DNA of 64,000 bases from contig JAWKYG010000002.1 in assembly GCA_041396585.1 (NCBI GenBank), forward strand, positions 248,001 to 312,000. The letters are read 5' to 3'. Origin of the DNA: JAUIAI01 sp041396585. Its GTDB lineage: Bacteria > Pseudomonadota > Gammaproteobacteria > Burkholderiales > Burkholderiaceae_E. This document shows, piece after piece, positions 7,750 to 17,523 of this stretch. The stretch's first letter is position 1. Each line of letters opens with the position of its first letter. A model generated the notes under the pieces. That model did not search any database. It saw nothing but the letters and a program-made list of their open reading frames with translations, and had not been told where the DNA came from. Made by a program: the position numbers and the translations under genes.

Positions 7750-9387
7750 TCAACAGACAGCCGCGTGGCCGTCGCGACGCGAATCGCTGGCCGCGACATA
7801 GCCGTCTTCCCGGTCGTCGGACAGACGCCAGATGAACTGACCGGAGCCGAAGTCCATATAGCTGTCGATGACCGGTTCGATCTGATGGCCCATGGCGAGC
7901 AGATCCTGCTTGACCGCCTGCGGCACCGCGTCTTCGAGATCGACCGACAGGCCGCGATTGACCTTCCAGCGCGGCGCATCGCAGGCCGCCTGGGGGTTCT
8001 GACCATGGTCGATCATGCGCACCAGGGTCTGCACATGGCCCTGGGGCTGCATGTTGCCGCCCATCACACCAAAGCTCATCTGCGGCGCGCCATCGCGCAT
8101 CAGGAAGCCTGGAATGATGGTGTGGAAGGGTCGCTTGCCGGGCGCAACCAGATTGACGGAGTCCGGATCGAGGCTGAAGCCCTGGCCGCGGTTCTGCAGC
8201 GAGATGCCCAGTTCGGGCATGACCACGCCGGAGCCGAAGCCCATGTAATTCGACTGGATGAAGCTGATCATCATGCCGCTTTCATCGGCGGCACTCATGT
8301 AGATGGTGCCTCCGGCCGGCGGCCGGCCGTGGCCGAAGTCCGTGGCCCGCTTCGGATCGATCAGGCGGGCGCGCGCAGCGAGATAAGCGTCGTCGAGCAG
8401 ATCGGCCGCGGTGACCTCGGTCATGGCACGGGCATCGGCCACATAGCGATAGACATCGGCAAAGGCGGCTTTCATCGCCTCGATCTGCAGATGACGACAG
8501 GCCACCGAATCCGGGTCCAGGTCGGCCAGATCGAAGTGCTCGAGCATGCCCAGCGCCATCAGTGCGGCGATACCCTGGCCATTGGGCGGTATCTCATGGA
8601 CGTCGTAGCCGCGGTAGCGGCGCGAGATGGTGCCGACCCACTCGGGCTGGTAGGCCGCGAAGTCCGATTGGGTATGGGCCGCGCCCTGGGCCCGCAGCCA
8701 TGCCACGAGCCGTTCGGCGATCTCGCCCTCGTAGTAGTCGCGCGCCCCGCGTTCGGCCAGCGCCCGCAGCGTGCGTGCGGCGCCCGGCATGCGGATGCGT
8801 TCGCCGATCTCGGGAGCCCGGCCGTGCGGCATGAAGACCTCGGCGAAGCCCGGCTGCGTGCGCAGCTCGTCGACCTGGGCGGCCCATTTCTGCCGCACCA
8901 TGGGCGCCACCGCGAAACCGCGCTCGGCCAGCTCGATGGCCGGCGCCAGGCAATCGCCGAAGCCGAGCCGGCCGAAGCGCTGATGCAGCGCATGCCAGCC
9001 GGCGACCGCGCCGGGCACCGTCACGGTATCCACGCCGCGTAGCGGAATGCGCCCGCCATGCCTGTCGGCGAAGTAGGCCGCAGACCAGGCCGCGGGCGCC
9101 ACGCCCGAGCTGTTCAGGCCGTGCAGTTGCTGGCCGTCCCAGAGGATCGCGAAGCAATCGCTGCCCAGACCGTTGGAGACCGGCTCGGTGAGGGTGATCG
9201 CGGCGGCCGCGGCAATTGCGGCGTCGACCGCGTTGCCGCCTCTGCGCAGGATGTGCAGCCCCGCCTGCGCGGCCAGCGGTTGCGATGTCGCCACGACATT
9301 GCGACCGAATACCGGCGTGCGCGGCGTGAGGTAGGGCGAGCGCCAGTCGAATGGTGCATGCCAGCCGGGGGAGGGGACAGTGGCCAT
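7750..9387 (-). CDS. Gamma-glutamyltransferase family protein
   Basis: A 545-residue Ntn-hydrolase. It shows the N-terminal GRNVVATSQPLAAQAG region, the internal autoprocessing site with candidate nucleophile Thr in GGTIYMSAADESG (about residue 355), and small-subunit motifs SFIQSNYMGFGSG and FGVMGGNMQPQGHVQ. It lacks an obvious signal peptide, so it resembles cytosolic GGT-like acylases more than periplasmic Ggt. GGAG lies before the start. It is the third gene of a minus-strand run after a CoA transferase and a haloacid dehalogenase, suggesting a catabolic role with modified amino acids or acyl compounds. Substrate unknown. Confidence 0.88.
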   Translation of the reverse strand: MATVPSPGWHAPFDWRSPYLTPRTPVFGRNVVATSQPLAAQAGLHILRRGGNAVDAAIAAAAAITLTEPVSNGLGSDCFAILWDGQQLHGLNSSGVAPAAWSAAYFADRHGGRIPLRGVDTVTVPGAVAGWHALHQRFGRLGFGDCLAPAIELAERGFAVAPMVRQKWAAQVDELRTQPGFAEVFMPHGRAPEIGERIRMPGAARTLRALAERGARDYYEGEIAERLVAWLRAQGAAHTQSDFAAYQPEWVGTISRRYRGYDVHEIPPNGQGIAALMALGMLEHFDLADLDPDSVACRHLQIEAMKAAFADVYRYVADARAMTEVTAADLLDDAYLAARARLIDPKRATDFGHGRPPAGGTIYMSAADESGMMISFIQSNYMGFGSGVVMPELGISLQNRGQGFSLDPDSVNLVAPGKRPFHTIIPGFLMRDGAPQMSFGVMGGNMQPQGHVQTLVRMIDHGQNPQAACDAPRWKVNRGLSVDLEDAVPQAVKQDLLAMGHQIEPVIDSYMDFGSGQFIWRLSDDREDGYVAASDSRRDGHAAVC

Positions 9388-9497
9388 GGATCGTCTCCGG
9401 GGTCAGAAGGTCATGCCGGCGATGCCCCCGATGCCGGGGCATGGCACGGGCGGGTGCGCCGGCACGGAAAGGGTGCAGCGCGGCGCGGGCGGGGCGG

Positions 9498-10217
9498 TCA
9501 GGAAACCGGCGGACAGCCGAGCAGTTCGCCGAGATGATCGAGATTGCGGGCGTGGATGTCGAGATCGGCCGACACCGAGACATCCACCGGGACACCCACC
9601 CCATGTTCGGTCGGGCGCTCGATGAACGCGGTTCGGCAGCCGCAGGCGGCGGCGGCACGAAGATCGTCCTTGTGCGCGGCCACCATCAGCATTTGCGCGG
9701 GCTCGATATCGAAGACCTCGCAGACGCCCAGGTAGGTTTCCGGATCCGGCTTGTAGTGACGGAACACCTCGGCCGACAGAATCAGATCCCACTGCAGACC
9801 GCCATGGCGGGACAGGTCGGCCAACAAACCGAGATTGCCATTGGACATGGTGGCCAGCCGGTAACGTTGGCGCAGCCGGCGCAGGCCGACCGGTGAGTCC
9901 GGCCACGGGTTGAGCCGGTGCCAGACCAGATTCAGGGACCGCCGGCCCGCCTCGTCCAGTGTCACGCCGGTGGCATCGATGACCTCGTCGAGATTCATCC
10001 GATGCAGATCATCGATCTTCGTCCAGGGCAGTTCGCCGCTGCGCACCTTGTGCATCGAGGGCTGGTAGCGATCGCGCCATGCCGTGGCAAACACGGCGCC
10101 GGGCACCCCCAGGCCGAGCGCGTCGACCTCGGCGGCAATCGAGCCGTGCCAGTCGACCACGGTACCGAAGACATCGAAAGCCAGCACCTCGATGGAGGCG
10201 GGGTCGAATGTACTCAT
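9498..10217 (-). CDS. Haloacid dehalogenase type II
   Basis: A 239-residue HAD-superfamily hydrolase. Motif I is AFDVFGTVVDWHGS with the nucleophilic Asp at about residue 14; motif II Ser/Asn in MSNGN (about 121); motif III Lys in HYKPDPETY (about 152); the acidic motif is VAAHKDDLRAA. These match L-2-haloacid dehalogenases rather than phosphatases of the superfamily. The start overlaps the CoA transferase stop by 4 bases. Actual dehalogenase activity is not certain, since many family members act on other 2-substituted acids. Confidence 0.87.
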   Translation of the reverse strand: MSTFDPASIEVLAFDVFGTVVDWHGSIAAEVDALGLGVPGAVFATAWRDRYQPSMHKVRSGELPWTKIDDLHRMNLDEVIDATGVTLDEAGRRSLNLVWHRLNPWPDSPVGLRRLRQRYRLATMSNGNLGLLADLSRHGGLQWDLILSAEVFRHYKPDPETYLGVCEVFDIEPAQMLMVAAHKDDLRAAAACGCRTAFIERPTEHGVGVPVDVSVSADLDIHARNLDHLGELLGCPPVS

Positions 10218-11455
10218 GCGGGGTCTCCCTTGCCGTCGGCGACCGTCTTCAAATACGCGGTCACCTGGCTGTCGTCATAGCCCAGTACCTCGCGCAGCAC
10301 CTGCTCGGTATGCTGACCGAGTCTGGGCGGCGGCAGATCGTAGCGCACCGGGGTGGCCGAAAACTTGATCGGGCTGCCGACCAGCGGCACAGGTCCGGCA
10401 TCATCGCGTTCGATATCCACGCGCAGACCCCGCGCGTGGATCTGCGGCATCTCGAAGACCTGGGCGAGATCATTGATCGGGCCGCAAGGCACACCGACCC
10501 GCTCGAGTTCGCTGATCCAGTCGGCCTGCGACTTGCGCTCGATCATCTGCGCCAGCGCGGGGATCAGATCGGCGCGGTGGCGGATACGCAGCGCGTTGCT
10601 GGCAAAGCGCGGGTCGTCGGCGATCTGCGGGCAGCCGCCGGCCGCACAGAGCTTGCGGAACTGACCGTCGTTGCCGGCGGCGACGATGATCCAGCCGTCG
10701 GACGCTTTGAAGGTCTGATAGGGCACCACGTTCGGATGGGCATTTCCCCAGCGATGCGGAGGCTTGCCGCTGACCAGGAAATTGGTGTTCATGTTGGCCA
10801 GCGAGGTGACCATGACGTCGAGCAGCGCCATATCGATGTACTGGCCGGTGCCGCCGCGCTCACGATGCAGCAGCGCGGCCAGGATCGCCTGCGCGGAGAC
10901 CATGCCGGTCATCAGGTCCGAGATCGCCACGCCGGCCTTCTGCGGGCCGCCGCCGGGCTGGTCATCGGCCTCGCCGGTGATCGACATGAAGCCGGACATG
11001 CCCTGGATCACGAAGTCGTAGCCGGCGCGATGGGCCAGGGGGCCGGTTTGGCCAAAGCCGGTGATCGAGCAATAGATCAGGCGCGGGTTGATGGCGTGCA
11101 GGCTGTTGTAGTCCAGGCCGTAACGGGCCAGTTGGCCGACCTTGAAATTCTCGAGCAGCACATCGGCGTCGGCCACCAGGGCCTTGATCATCGCCTGGCC
11201 CTCGGCGCTGGCGATGTCTGCCAGCACGGAGCGCTTGCCCCGGTTGGCAGCCAGGTAATAGGCGGCGTCGGAGGTGTCGTTGCCGTGGCGATCCGCCAGG
11301 AAGGGCGGGCCCCAGCCACGGGTGTCGTCACCCTGGCCGGGTCGTTCGATCTTGATCACCTCGGCGCCGAGATCGGCCAGGGTCTGGCCGCAGCTCGGGC
11401 CGGCCAGCACGCGGCTCATGTCGATGACTCGGATTCCGTCCAACGGGGCGGGCAT
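10214..11455 (-). CDS. CaiB/BaiF (class III) CoA transferase
   Basis: A 413-residue acyl-CoA transferase. It begins PLDGIRVIDMSRVLAGPSCGQ, typical of the family, and has LLENFKVGQLARYGLDY and the region around the predicted catalytic Asp, IDMALLDVMVTSLANMN. GGAGAATCC precedes the ATG. It heads the unit CoA transferase-HAD dehalogenase-GGT. It probably activates a carboxylic acid by transferring CoA from another acyl-CoA; the acid is not identifiable. Confidence 0.9.
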   Translation of the reverse strand: MPAPLDGIRVIDMSRVLAGPSCGQTLADLGAEVIKIERPGQGDDTRGWGPPFLADRHGNDTSDAAYYLAANRGKRSVLADIASAEGQAMIKALVADADVLLENFKVGQLARYGLDYNSLHAINPRLIYCSITGFGQTGPLAHRAGYDFVIQGMSGFMSITGEADDQPGGGPQKAGVAISDLMTGMVSAQAILAALLHRERGGTGQYIDMALLDVMVTSLANMNTNFLVSGKPPHRWGNAHPNVVPYQTFKASDGWIIVAAGNDGQFRKLCAAGGCPQIADDPRFASNALRIRHRADLIPALAQMIERKSQADWISELERVGVPCGPINDLAQVFEMPQIHARGLRVDIERDDAGPVPLVGSPIKFSATPVRYDLPPPRLGQHTEQVLREVLGYDDSQVTAYLKTVADGKGDPA

Positions 11456-11720
11456 GGATTCTCCTGGCGGGAAGGGATGATCGGGCGATCGGCGTGCCGG
11501 CGCCGCTTGGGCCCGGCCGCGACGGCTGCCCGTTCTGCGGATTTAGCGGTCAGCGAAGTGTACCGTTTCGTGGCGTTGGTCCGCCGGCAGGCGGGCGATC
11601 TGGTGTATTTTCAAAGGTTATGCCCAAGGCGCCCGACCGTGGGTCCGCGATCCCCTGTCGAGCAGGCGTCGCGGCCTGGGCGGCGGCTGGCAACCCGATG
11701 ATCCTACCCGCGTGAACGCG

Positions 11721-14354
11721 ATGAAATCTGCCGACATTCGTCAAACCTTCCTGCGCTATTTCGAGTCCAAGGGACACATGATCGTGTCCTCGAGCCCGGT
11801 CGTGCCCGGCGATGATCCGACCCTGTTGTTCACGAATGCGGGCATGAACCAGTTCAAGGATGTGTTCCTGGGTTTCGACAAACGCCCGTACAGCCGCGCG
11901 GTCACCTCGCAGAAATGCATTCGTGCCGGTGGCAAGCACAACGATCTGGAAAACGTCGGTTACACCGCCCGGCACCACACCTTCTTCGAAATGCTGGGCA
12001 ATTTCAGCTTCGGGGATTACTTCAAGCGCGAAGCGATCCACTTCGCCTGGGAGTTGCTGACCCAGGGCTTCGGTCTGCCCCCCGAAAAGCTCTGGATCAC
12101 GGTCTATGCCGACGATGACGAGGCCTTCGAGATCTGGTCGCGCGAAATCGGCGTGCCGGCTGCGCGCATCGTGCGCATCGGCGACAACAAGGGCGCGCGC
12201 TATGCGTCCGACAACTTCTGGATGATGGGCGACACCGGTCCCTGCGGTCCGTGCAGCGAGATCTTCTTCGACCACGGCCCGGAGATCGCCGGCGGCCCGC
12301 CGGGCAGCCCGGACGAAGACGGCGATCGCTATATCGAGATCTGGAACCTGGTGTTCATGCAGTTCAATCGCGATGAGTCGGGCACGATGCATCCGTTGCC
12401 CAAGCCCAGCGTGGACACCGGCATGGGTCTGGAGCGGATCGCGGCCGTGCTGCAGGGTGTGCACTCGAATTACGAGATCGACCTCTTCGTGGCCCTGCTG
12501 GCCGCCGCCGCGCAGGCCGTGGCCGATGCCGGTGGCACCGCGCAACCCGACAGCCCGTCGCTGAAGGTGCTGGCCGACCACATTCGCGCCTGCTCATTCA
12601 CCATCGTCGACGGTGTGATTCCTGGCAATGAAGGGCGCGGTTATGTGCTGCGCAGGATCACCCGACGGGCCATCCGCCATGGCTACAAGCTGGGCGCCCG
12701 TGCGCCGTTCTTCCACAAGCTGGTGGCGGCCCTGGCCGCGCAGATGGGCGAGGCCTATCCGGAGTTGCGCCGGCAGCAGGAACGCATCACCGATGTGCTG
12801 CGCCAGGAGGAGACCCGCTTCTTCGAAACCATCGCCCATGGCATGGAGATCCTCGAAGACGCACTGGTACCGCTACGCGGTCAGGCAGGCGCGGTGCTCG
12901 ATGGCGCCACTGCCTTCAAGCTGCATGACACCTACGGCTTTCCGCTCGATCTGACCGCCGATGTCTGTCGCGAGAACGGCGTCGCGGTGGACGAGGCCGG
13001 GTTCGATGCGGCGATGGCCCGCCAGCGCGAACAGGCGCGCGCGGCCGCCAAATTCCGCATGGGCCAGGCACTCGAATACGAGGGGACGGCGACCACATTC
13101 CACGGCTACGAACAGACGGTTCATAGCGGCCGCATCACCGCGCTCTACCGCGACGGCATGAGGGTCTCCAGGCTGGCTGCCGGCGAGGCCGGTGTCGTGG
13201 TGCTGGATCACACGCCCTTTTACGCCGAGTCCGGCGGGCAGGTCGGCGACAGCGGTGTGCTGATGGGCGGCGGCGCTTTGTTTCGCGTCGAGGACACGCA
13301 GAAGATCCAGGCCGCGGTGTTCGGCCACCACGGCGTGCTGCAGGAGGGCGAACTGGCTGATGGCGATACGCTGGAGGCCCGTGTCGATGGCGCGCGCCGT
13401 GAACGTATCGTGCGCAATCATTCCGCCACGCACCTGATGCACAAGGCGCTGCGCGAGGTGCTGGGGCCGCATGTGCAGCAGAAGGGCTCGCTGGTCGACG
13501 CCGACCGTACCCGCTTCGATTTCAGCCACAATGCGCCGGTCAGCCACGAGCAGATCGCGCGGGTGGAGGCCATCGTCAATCGCGAGATCCTCGCCAACCA
13601 GGCGACCCAGGCCCGTCTGATGGGCTATGACGACGCGATTGCCGCCGGGGCGATGGCCTTGTTCGGTGAAAAATACGGCGATGAGGTCAGGGTGCTGAAT
13701 ATCGGCAGTTCATGCGAACTCTGCGGCGGCACCCATGTATCGCGAACCGGCGACATCGGCGTGTTCAAGGTGATCACCGAGGGGGGCGTGGCGGCCGGCA
13801 TCCGACGCATCGAAGCGGTCACCGGCGAGGGCGCCCTGGCGCTGATCAATGAACGTCAGGCACTGCTGGAGCGTTCGGCGGCAGCGCTGCGGGTTCCTCC
13901 CGCCGAGCTGCCGACCCGGCTCGAGGCCCTGCTCGATCAATCGCGTCAGCTCGAGAAGGAACTGGCCCGCCTGAAATCGCAGATGGCCAGCACGCAGGGT
14001 GGCGACCTTGCCGCGCAGGCGGTGCGCATTGGCGAGGTCAGCGTTCTTGCCGCGCGACTGGACGGCGTCGATCCCAGATCACTGCGCGAAACGGTCGACA
14101 AGCTGCGCGACAAGCTCGGCCAGGCGGTGGTCCTGCTGGCCGCTGTCAATGATGACAAGATCAGCCTGGTCGCGGGTGTCACCACCAAGACCGTGCCATC
14201 GATCAAGGCAGGTGATCTGGTCGGACATGTGGCGGCGCAGTTGGGCGGGCGCGGCGGTGGTCGTCCCGACATGGCCCAGGGCGGTGGCACCGATATCGGT
14301 GCGCTGGCTGGTGCGCTTGAATCGGTCGACGCCTGGGTGCGCGAGCGACTTTGA
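11721..14354 (+). CDS. alaS: Alanyl-tRNA synthetase
   Basis: An 877-residue class II synthetase charging tRNA-Ala. The catalytic core opens MKSADIRQTFLRYFESKGH. The editing domain has HSATHLMHKALREVLG and the zinc-site CELCGGTH. The C-terminal domain has GGRGGGRPDMAQGGG. A GTG at 11712 is in frame, but the ATG at 11721 matches the usual AlaS N-terminus. It faces the CoA transferase across a 265-bp divergent gap in which I could not fix a promoter. The SDR gene follows after 19 bases. The window also carries a tRNA-Ala(CGC). Confidence 0.97.
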   Translation: MKSADIRQTFLRYFESKGHMIVSSSPVVPGDDPTLLFTNAGMNQFKDVFLGFDKRPYSRAVTSQKCIRAGGKHNDLENVGYTARHHTFFEMLGNFSFGDYFKREAIHFAWELLTQGFGLPPEKLWITVYADDDEAFEIWSREIGVPAARIVRIGDNKGARYASDNFWMMGDTGPCGPCSEIFFDHGPEIAGGPPGSPDEDGDRYIEIWNLVFMQFNRDESGTMHPLPKPSVDTGMGLERIAAVLQGVHSNYEIDLFVALLAAAAQAVADAGGTAQPDSPSLKVLADHIRACSFTIVDGVIPGNEGRGYVLRRITRRAIRHGYKLGARAPFFHKLVAALAAQMGEAYPELRRQQERITDVLRQEETRFFETIAHGMEILEDALVPLRGQAGAVLDGATAFKLHDTYGFPLDLTADVCRENGVAVDEAGFDAAMARQREQARAAAKFRMGQALEYEGTATTFHGYEQTVHSGRITALYRDGMRVSRLAAGEAGVVVLDHTPFYAESGGQVGDSGVLMGGGALFRVEDTQKIQAAVFGHHGVLQEGELADGDTLEARVDGARRERIVRNHSATHLMHKALREVLGPHVQQKGSLVDADRTRFDFSHNAPVSHEQIARVEAIVNREILANQATQARLMGYDDAIAAGAMALFGEKYGDEVRVLNIGSSCELCGGTHVSRTGDIGVFKVITEGGVAAGIRRIEAVTGEGALALINERQALLERSAAALRVPPAELPTRLEALLDQSRQLEKELARLKSQMASTQGGDLAAQAVRIGEVSVLAARLDGVDPRSLRETVDKLRDKLGQAVVLLAAVNDDKISLVAGVTTKTVPSIKAGDLVGHVAAQLGGRGGGRPDMAQGGGTDIGALAGALESVDAWVRERL

Positions 14355-14373
14355 ACCCGACGGAGAATTTCCC

Positions 14374-15111
14374 ATGAATGCAAGCTTCGATTTTGCCGGC
14401 CGGGTGGCCTTGGTCACGGGCGGTGTCTCCGGGATCGGTGCGGCCACCTCACGCGCGTTCCTGAGTGCCGGCGCCCAGGTGATCGCCTGTGGTCTGACCG
14501 ACACCGAACTGGCGGCCGCCCGAGCCGATCCCGAACTCGGCAAGGCGCGCATCGAGCGACTGGATGTCTGCGACAAGGCCGCGGTCGACGCATTGATCGG
14601 CGCTCTGGATCGGTTGGATTTCGTGGTCAACAGCGCGGGCATCATTCGCCGTAATCAGGAACATGATCCGGTCATGTTCGATCAGGTGATCGATGTGCAC
14701 GTCGGCGGCAGCATGCGCGTGAGCACTGCCGCCCGGCCACTCCTTGCCAGGAACCAGGGCGCGATCGTCATGATCGGCTCGGTGATGTCGTTCTTTGGCG
14801 GCCCGGCGCAGCCCGCCTATTCGAGCGCCAAGGGTGCGATCCGCAATCTCACGATGTCCCTGGCCTGTGCGTATGCGGCCGATGGCATTCGTGTCAACGG
14901 CGTGGCCCCGGGCTGGGTCATGACCGAGTTGTCGCGCGGGGCGCGCGAGAACCCCGAGCGTGCCGCGCAGATCAATGCCCGGATCGCGCTGCAGCGTTGG
15001 GCCGGCACCGACGAGATCGCTGATCCGATCCTGTTCCTTTGCTCGGATGCGGCTCGCTACATGACCGGCACGATGATGCCGGTCGACGGCGGCTATTTGT
15101 CGATGGGCTGA
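14374..15111 (+). CDS. SDR family oxidoreductase
   Basis: A 245-residue short-chain dehydrogenase/reductase. Nucleotide-binding TGGVSGIG (residues about 15-22), NSAGI (about 86), catalytic Ser in IGSVMS and Tyr-x3-Lys in YSSAK (about 149-153), and the C-terminal GTMMPVDGGYLSMG are all present. CGGAGAA lies 7 bases before the ATG. The frame is open further upstream inside alaS, but this start is clear from homology and the ribosome-binding site. It probably shares the alaS transcript. Substrate unknown. Confidence 0.9.
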   Translation: MNASFDFAGRVALVTGGVSGIGAATSRAFLSAGAQVIACGLTDTELAAARADPELGKARIERLDVCDKAAVDALIGALDRLDFVVNSAGIIRRNQEHDPVMFDQVIDVHVGGSMRVSTAARPLLARNQGAIVMIGSVMSFFGGPAQPAYSSAKGAIRNLTMSLACAYAADGIRVNGVAPGWVMTELSRGARENPERAAQINARIALQRWAGTDEIADPILFLCSDAARYMTGTMMPVDGGYLSMG

Positions 15112-15121
15112 CACGTCGCCC

Positions 15122-15138
15122 GTGCCCCTCGCGGGCAC
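15122..15138. terminator. Short hairpin between convergent SDR and GGDEF genes
   Basis: GTGCCC (15122-15127) and GGGCAC (15133-15138) form a 6-bp stem with a 5-base loop in the 74-bp convergent gap. There is no T-run, so termination is only suggested by position. Confidence 0.3.
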
Positions 15139-15185
15139 ATGGCAGCGCATTGGCGCGATGATCCGCGGGGTGCAGGTACAGCCGG

Positions 15186-17090
15186 TCAGGCAGTGGCGCG
15201 CTCGCCCGCGTCCGTCAGGCCATCGCCTGCCGGAGCGGCCCGGTGCGCATCGATTGCCGGTTTCGCCGATGCGGTGACGGCGCCGGCCTCGCGCACCTGA
15301 TTGCGCCCGCCGTGCTTGGCGGCGTACAAGGCCTCGTCCGCCCTGGCCAGCATCTGCGGGCCGGCCCGCGCCGACTCCGCAAGCCCACAGCAGACGCCGA
15401 TGCTTGCCGTCATACGGACGGCCAATCCCTGGCTCTCGGGCATCTCGGCCTCGATCGCGGCTCGGATCGCCTCGGCAATCGCCAGCGCGTCCTCGCGCGC
15501 GCAGGGTTCGATCAGCACGACGAATTCTTCACCACCGTAGCGCGCCACCATCGCCCGCGAGTCCGGGACCGCGGCCATCGCCAGCCGGCCGGCGCGGATC
15601 AGGCATTCATCGCCGAAGGCATGACCGTGGTCGTCATTGAGGCGTTTGAAGTGGTCCAGGTCGATCATCATCACGGCGAGCGTTCCCGAACATTCATGAG
15701 CCTTGTGCACCGCCCGCAACAATGACTCGTCGAAGTGGCGTCGATTGAATACGCCGGTCAGGCCGTCGACCCGGGTCTGGCGGGCGAGCTGTGCGTTGGC
15801 GACCTCGAGTTCGAAGGTGCGGGCGCCCACCGTCTGTTCCAGCACCTTGAGCGCCTGGGACTGTTCACTGACCATGCCCGCACGGGCAATCTGCCCAAGG
15901 CGCTCCCGGCTGTAATGGCGCATCACCACGGCTACCGAGAACGAGAGCGACGCCAGCACCGGCAACGCGGCAAGGACGGTCGCTTCGGGCCACCCATAGG
16001 GCATTCGCAGACCGATCAACGCGGCATGGGAGGGTGCCAACGAGAGTATTGCAATCGGGATCGCGGCCAGCAGAAAGGGCATCGAACGGTCACCTGCGCG
16101 TGCCCGGACGACAGCGATTGGCAAGGTACCGATACCCGTGAGCAGCATGACACACAGGGTGGCAACGGCGGTGACCGTGGCCGGAATCATCGATACCGTT
16201 GCCGCGCAGGCCAGCGCGAGCGCGATGCTTGCGCGCAGCGTCAGCGTGCACCAGCGCCAGCTACTGCTGCTGTTGGCAAACAACGCATGGGCGACCCAGG
16301 CCCCCGAACCGGTCAACAGTGCGGCGGTCAGGTGTCGCGCATGAAGATTCCACTCGCCATGCTCGGGCCACAACCATTCGAACGCCGCGCCGGACTGCTG
16401 CACTGCCCAGGCGGTGAGTGTGCACAGGAGGGCGGCGAGCGCCAGCTGTGCCTGATCGCGACTCGTCAGCGCGAGCAGCAGCGCGAGCATGAACAGCGTG
16501 GCGCAGGCGCTCGCAGACGCCCAGAGCAGGGGCGTCAACGACGATGCCGGGCGCCCGCCTGGCATCGCTGACTCGATCGCGGGCGTATAGATCGCCATGG
16601 GGTCCGCGCTCTGGCGCGCCAGCACAGTCCACGGCCCGCGACCGCCCGGCCAGGGGATCACGATCGCGGCGCTCTGCAACGGGCGCTGCGCGATGGGCGT
16701 ATCGCCCCGCACACGGTAGCTTGCCATCGTCTGGCCCTTGCCATCGAACACGCGGATCTCGAGCTCACCGGCCTGAGGCGGCGCCAGGCGCAGTCGATGA
16801 TCACCCAGGGATTGAGCCGGCAATCGCCAGCGCAGCCACAGCGAACCCGATGGCAATCGGCGCGCCGTTCGCGCAAAGCGCTGTTGCTGCCAGCCATCCT
16901 GGCCCTCGACGCTTCGCCAGTCGAGTTCGCTTTCCGGGTCTGCCAGTAGCTCCGGCACCGGCATCGCGACCGGCCCGGACGCGGACGACTGCGCAGCCGT
17001 CGCAGTCAGGCTCAGGAAGGCAAGAGCAATGAAGAGGATCAGTCGGCGCACGCGCTGTTGTTTCGAGATCGTCGGCCACCTGGCCGACAT
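15186..17090 (-). CDS. Membrane diguanylate cyclase (7TM sensor-GGDEF)
   Basis: A 634-residue protein with this start: signal peptide (RRLILFIALAFLSLTATAAQ), an extracytoplasmic beta-rich domain like 7TMR-DISMED2 (about 30-165), seven predicted helices (about 170-395), a linking coiled coil, and a GGDEF domain (about 430-595). The domain has DGLTGVFNRRHF, MIDLDHFKRLND, and an active GGEEF signature. The residues before the signature (DSRAMVARY) do not form the RxxD inhibitory site, so product inhibition by c-di-GMP at this site is unlikely. An alternative upstream start exists at 17141; neither start has a good ribosome-binding site. Confidence 0.85.
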   Translation of the reverse strand: MSARWPTISKQQRVRRLILFIALAFLSLTATAAQSSASGPVAMPVPELLADPESELDWRSVEGQDGWQQQRFARTARRLPSGSLWLRWRLPAQSLGDHRLRLAPPQAGELEIRVFDGKGQTMASYRVRGDTPIAQRPLQSAAIVIPWPGGRGPWTVLARQSADPMAIYTPAIESAMPGGRPASSLTPLLWASASACATLFMLALLLALTSRDQAQLALAALLCTLTAWAVQQSGAAFEWLWPEHGEWNLHARHLTAALLTGSGAWVAHALFANSSSSWRWCTLTLRASIALALACAATVSMIPATVTAVATLCVMLLTGIGTLPIAVVRARAGDRSMPFLLAAIPIAILSLAPSHAALIGLRMPYGWPEATVLAALPVLASLSFSVAVVMRHYSRERLGQIARAGMVSEQSQALKVLEQTVGARTFELEVANAQLARQTRVDGLTGVFNRRHFDESLLRAVHKAHECSGTLAVMMIDLDHFKRLNDDHGHAFGDECLIRAGRLAMAAVPDSRAMVARYGGEEFVVLIEPCAREDALAIAEAIRAAIEAEMPESQGLAVRMTASIGVCCGLAESARAGPQMLARADEALYAAKHGGRNQVREAGAVTASAKPAIDAHRAAPAGDGLTDAGERATA

Positions 17091-17523
17091 CCCTTGAGGG
17101 ATGAGGGACGAAACTCGAAAAGTAGGGGTTTTCCGCCGCATTTCCGCGGATTGCCCGATCGACGGCGAATTCCGTGGTCGGGTCGGCGGACTGTCCCCGG
17201 GGCGCAGGCCGAATCAGAGCGGATCAGTGGTCGGATTCATCAATTGGCCGGCCTCAAGTTGACTTATCAAGGTTTCACGGTGCCCGTGCCGGCCTGATAT
17301 TCCCGATAGATAGAAGGGACAGGCGGATCCATCGGGCACGCGCTGCTTTCCCGTTTCGGGCGCTTCGCCATGCCGCAAATGCTCGCGATATCAGCCGGTA
17401 TCGATGTGCTTCGTGCGTTGCGATCCCGCCCGGCGCCGGGTCGCGTCGCGCATCTCGAATGGATCAGCATGTCCCTTGCGAAATCCGTGCCTGTCTGGCT
17501 CCGGAATCCTTGAGGCCCCGCCA
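17091..17523. other. 433-bp divergent intergenic region
   Basis: This region separates the GGDEF gene and the first chemoreceptor. It contains TTGACT at about 17258 and AT-richer sequence near 17295-17315, but I could not pair these into a convincing sigma70 or sigma28 promoter. No gene is supported here. Confidence 0.5.

Noticed and set aside
10079..11701. Long plus-strand open frame (540 codons) over the CoA transferase
   Set aside because: Antisense shadow of a well-supported gene; no family motifs.
17258..17315. Sigma28-like promoter for the chemoreceptor
   Set aside because: TCAAGGTTT and CCCGATAG both occur, but the distance between them is about twice that of a sigma28 promoter.
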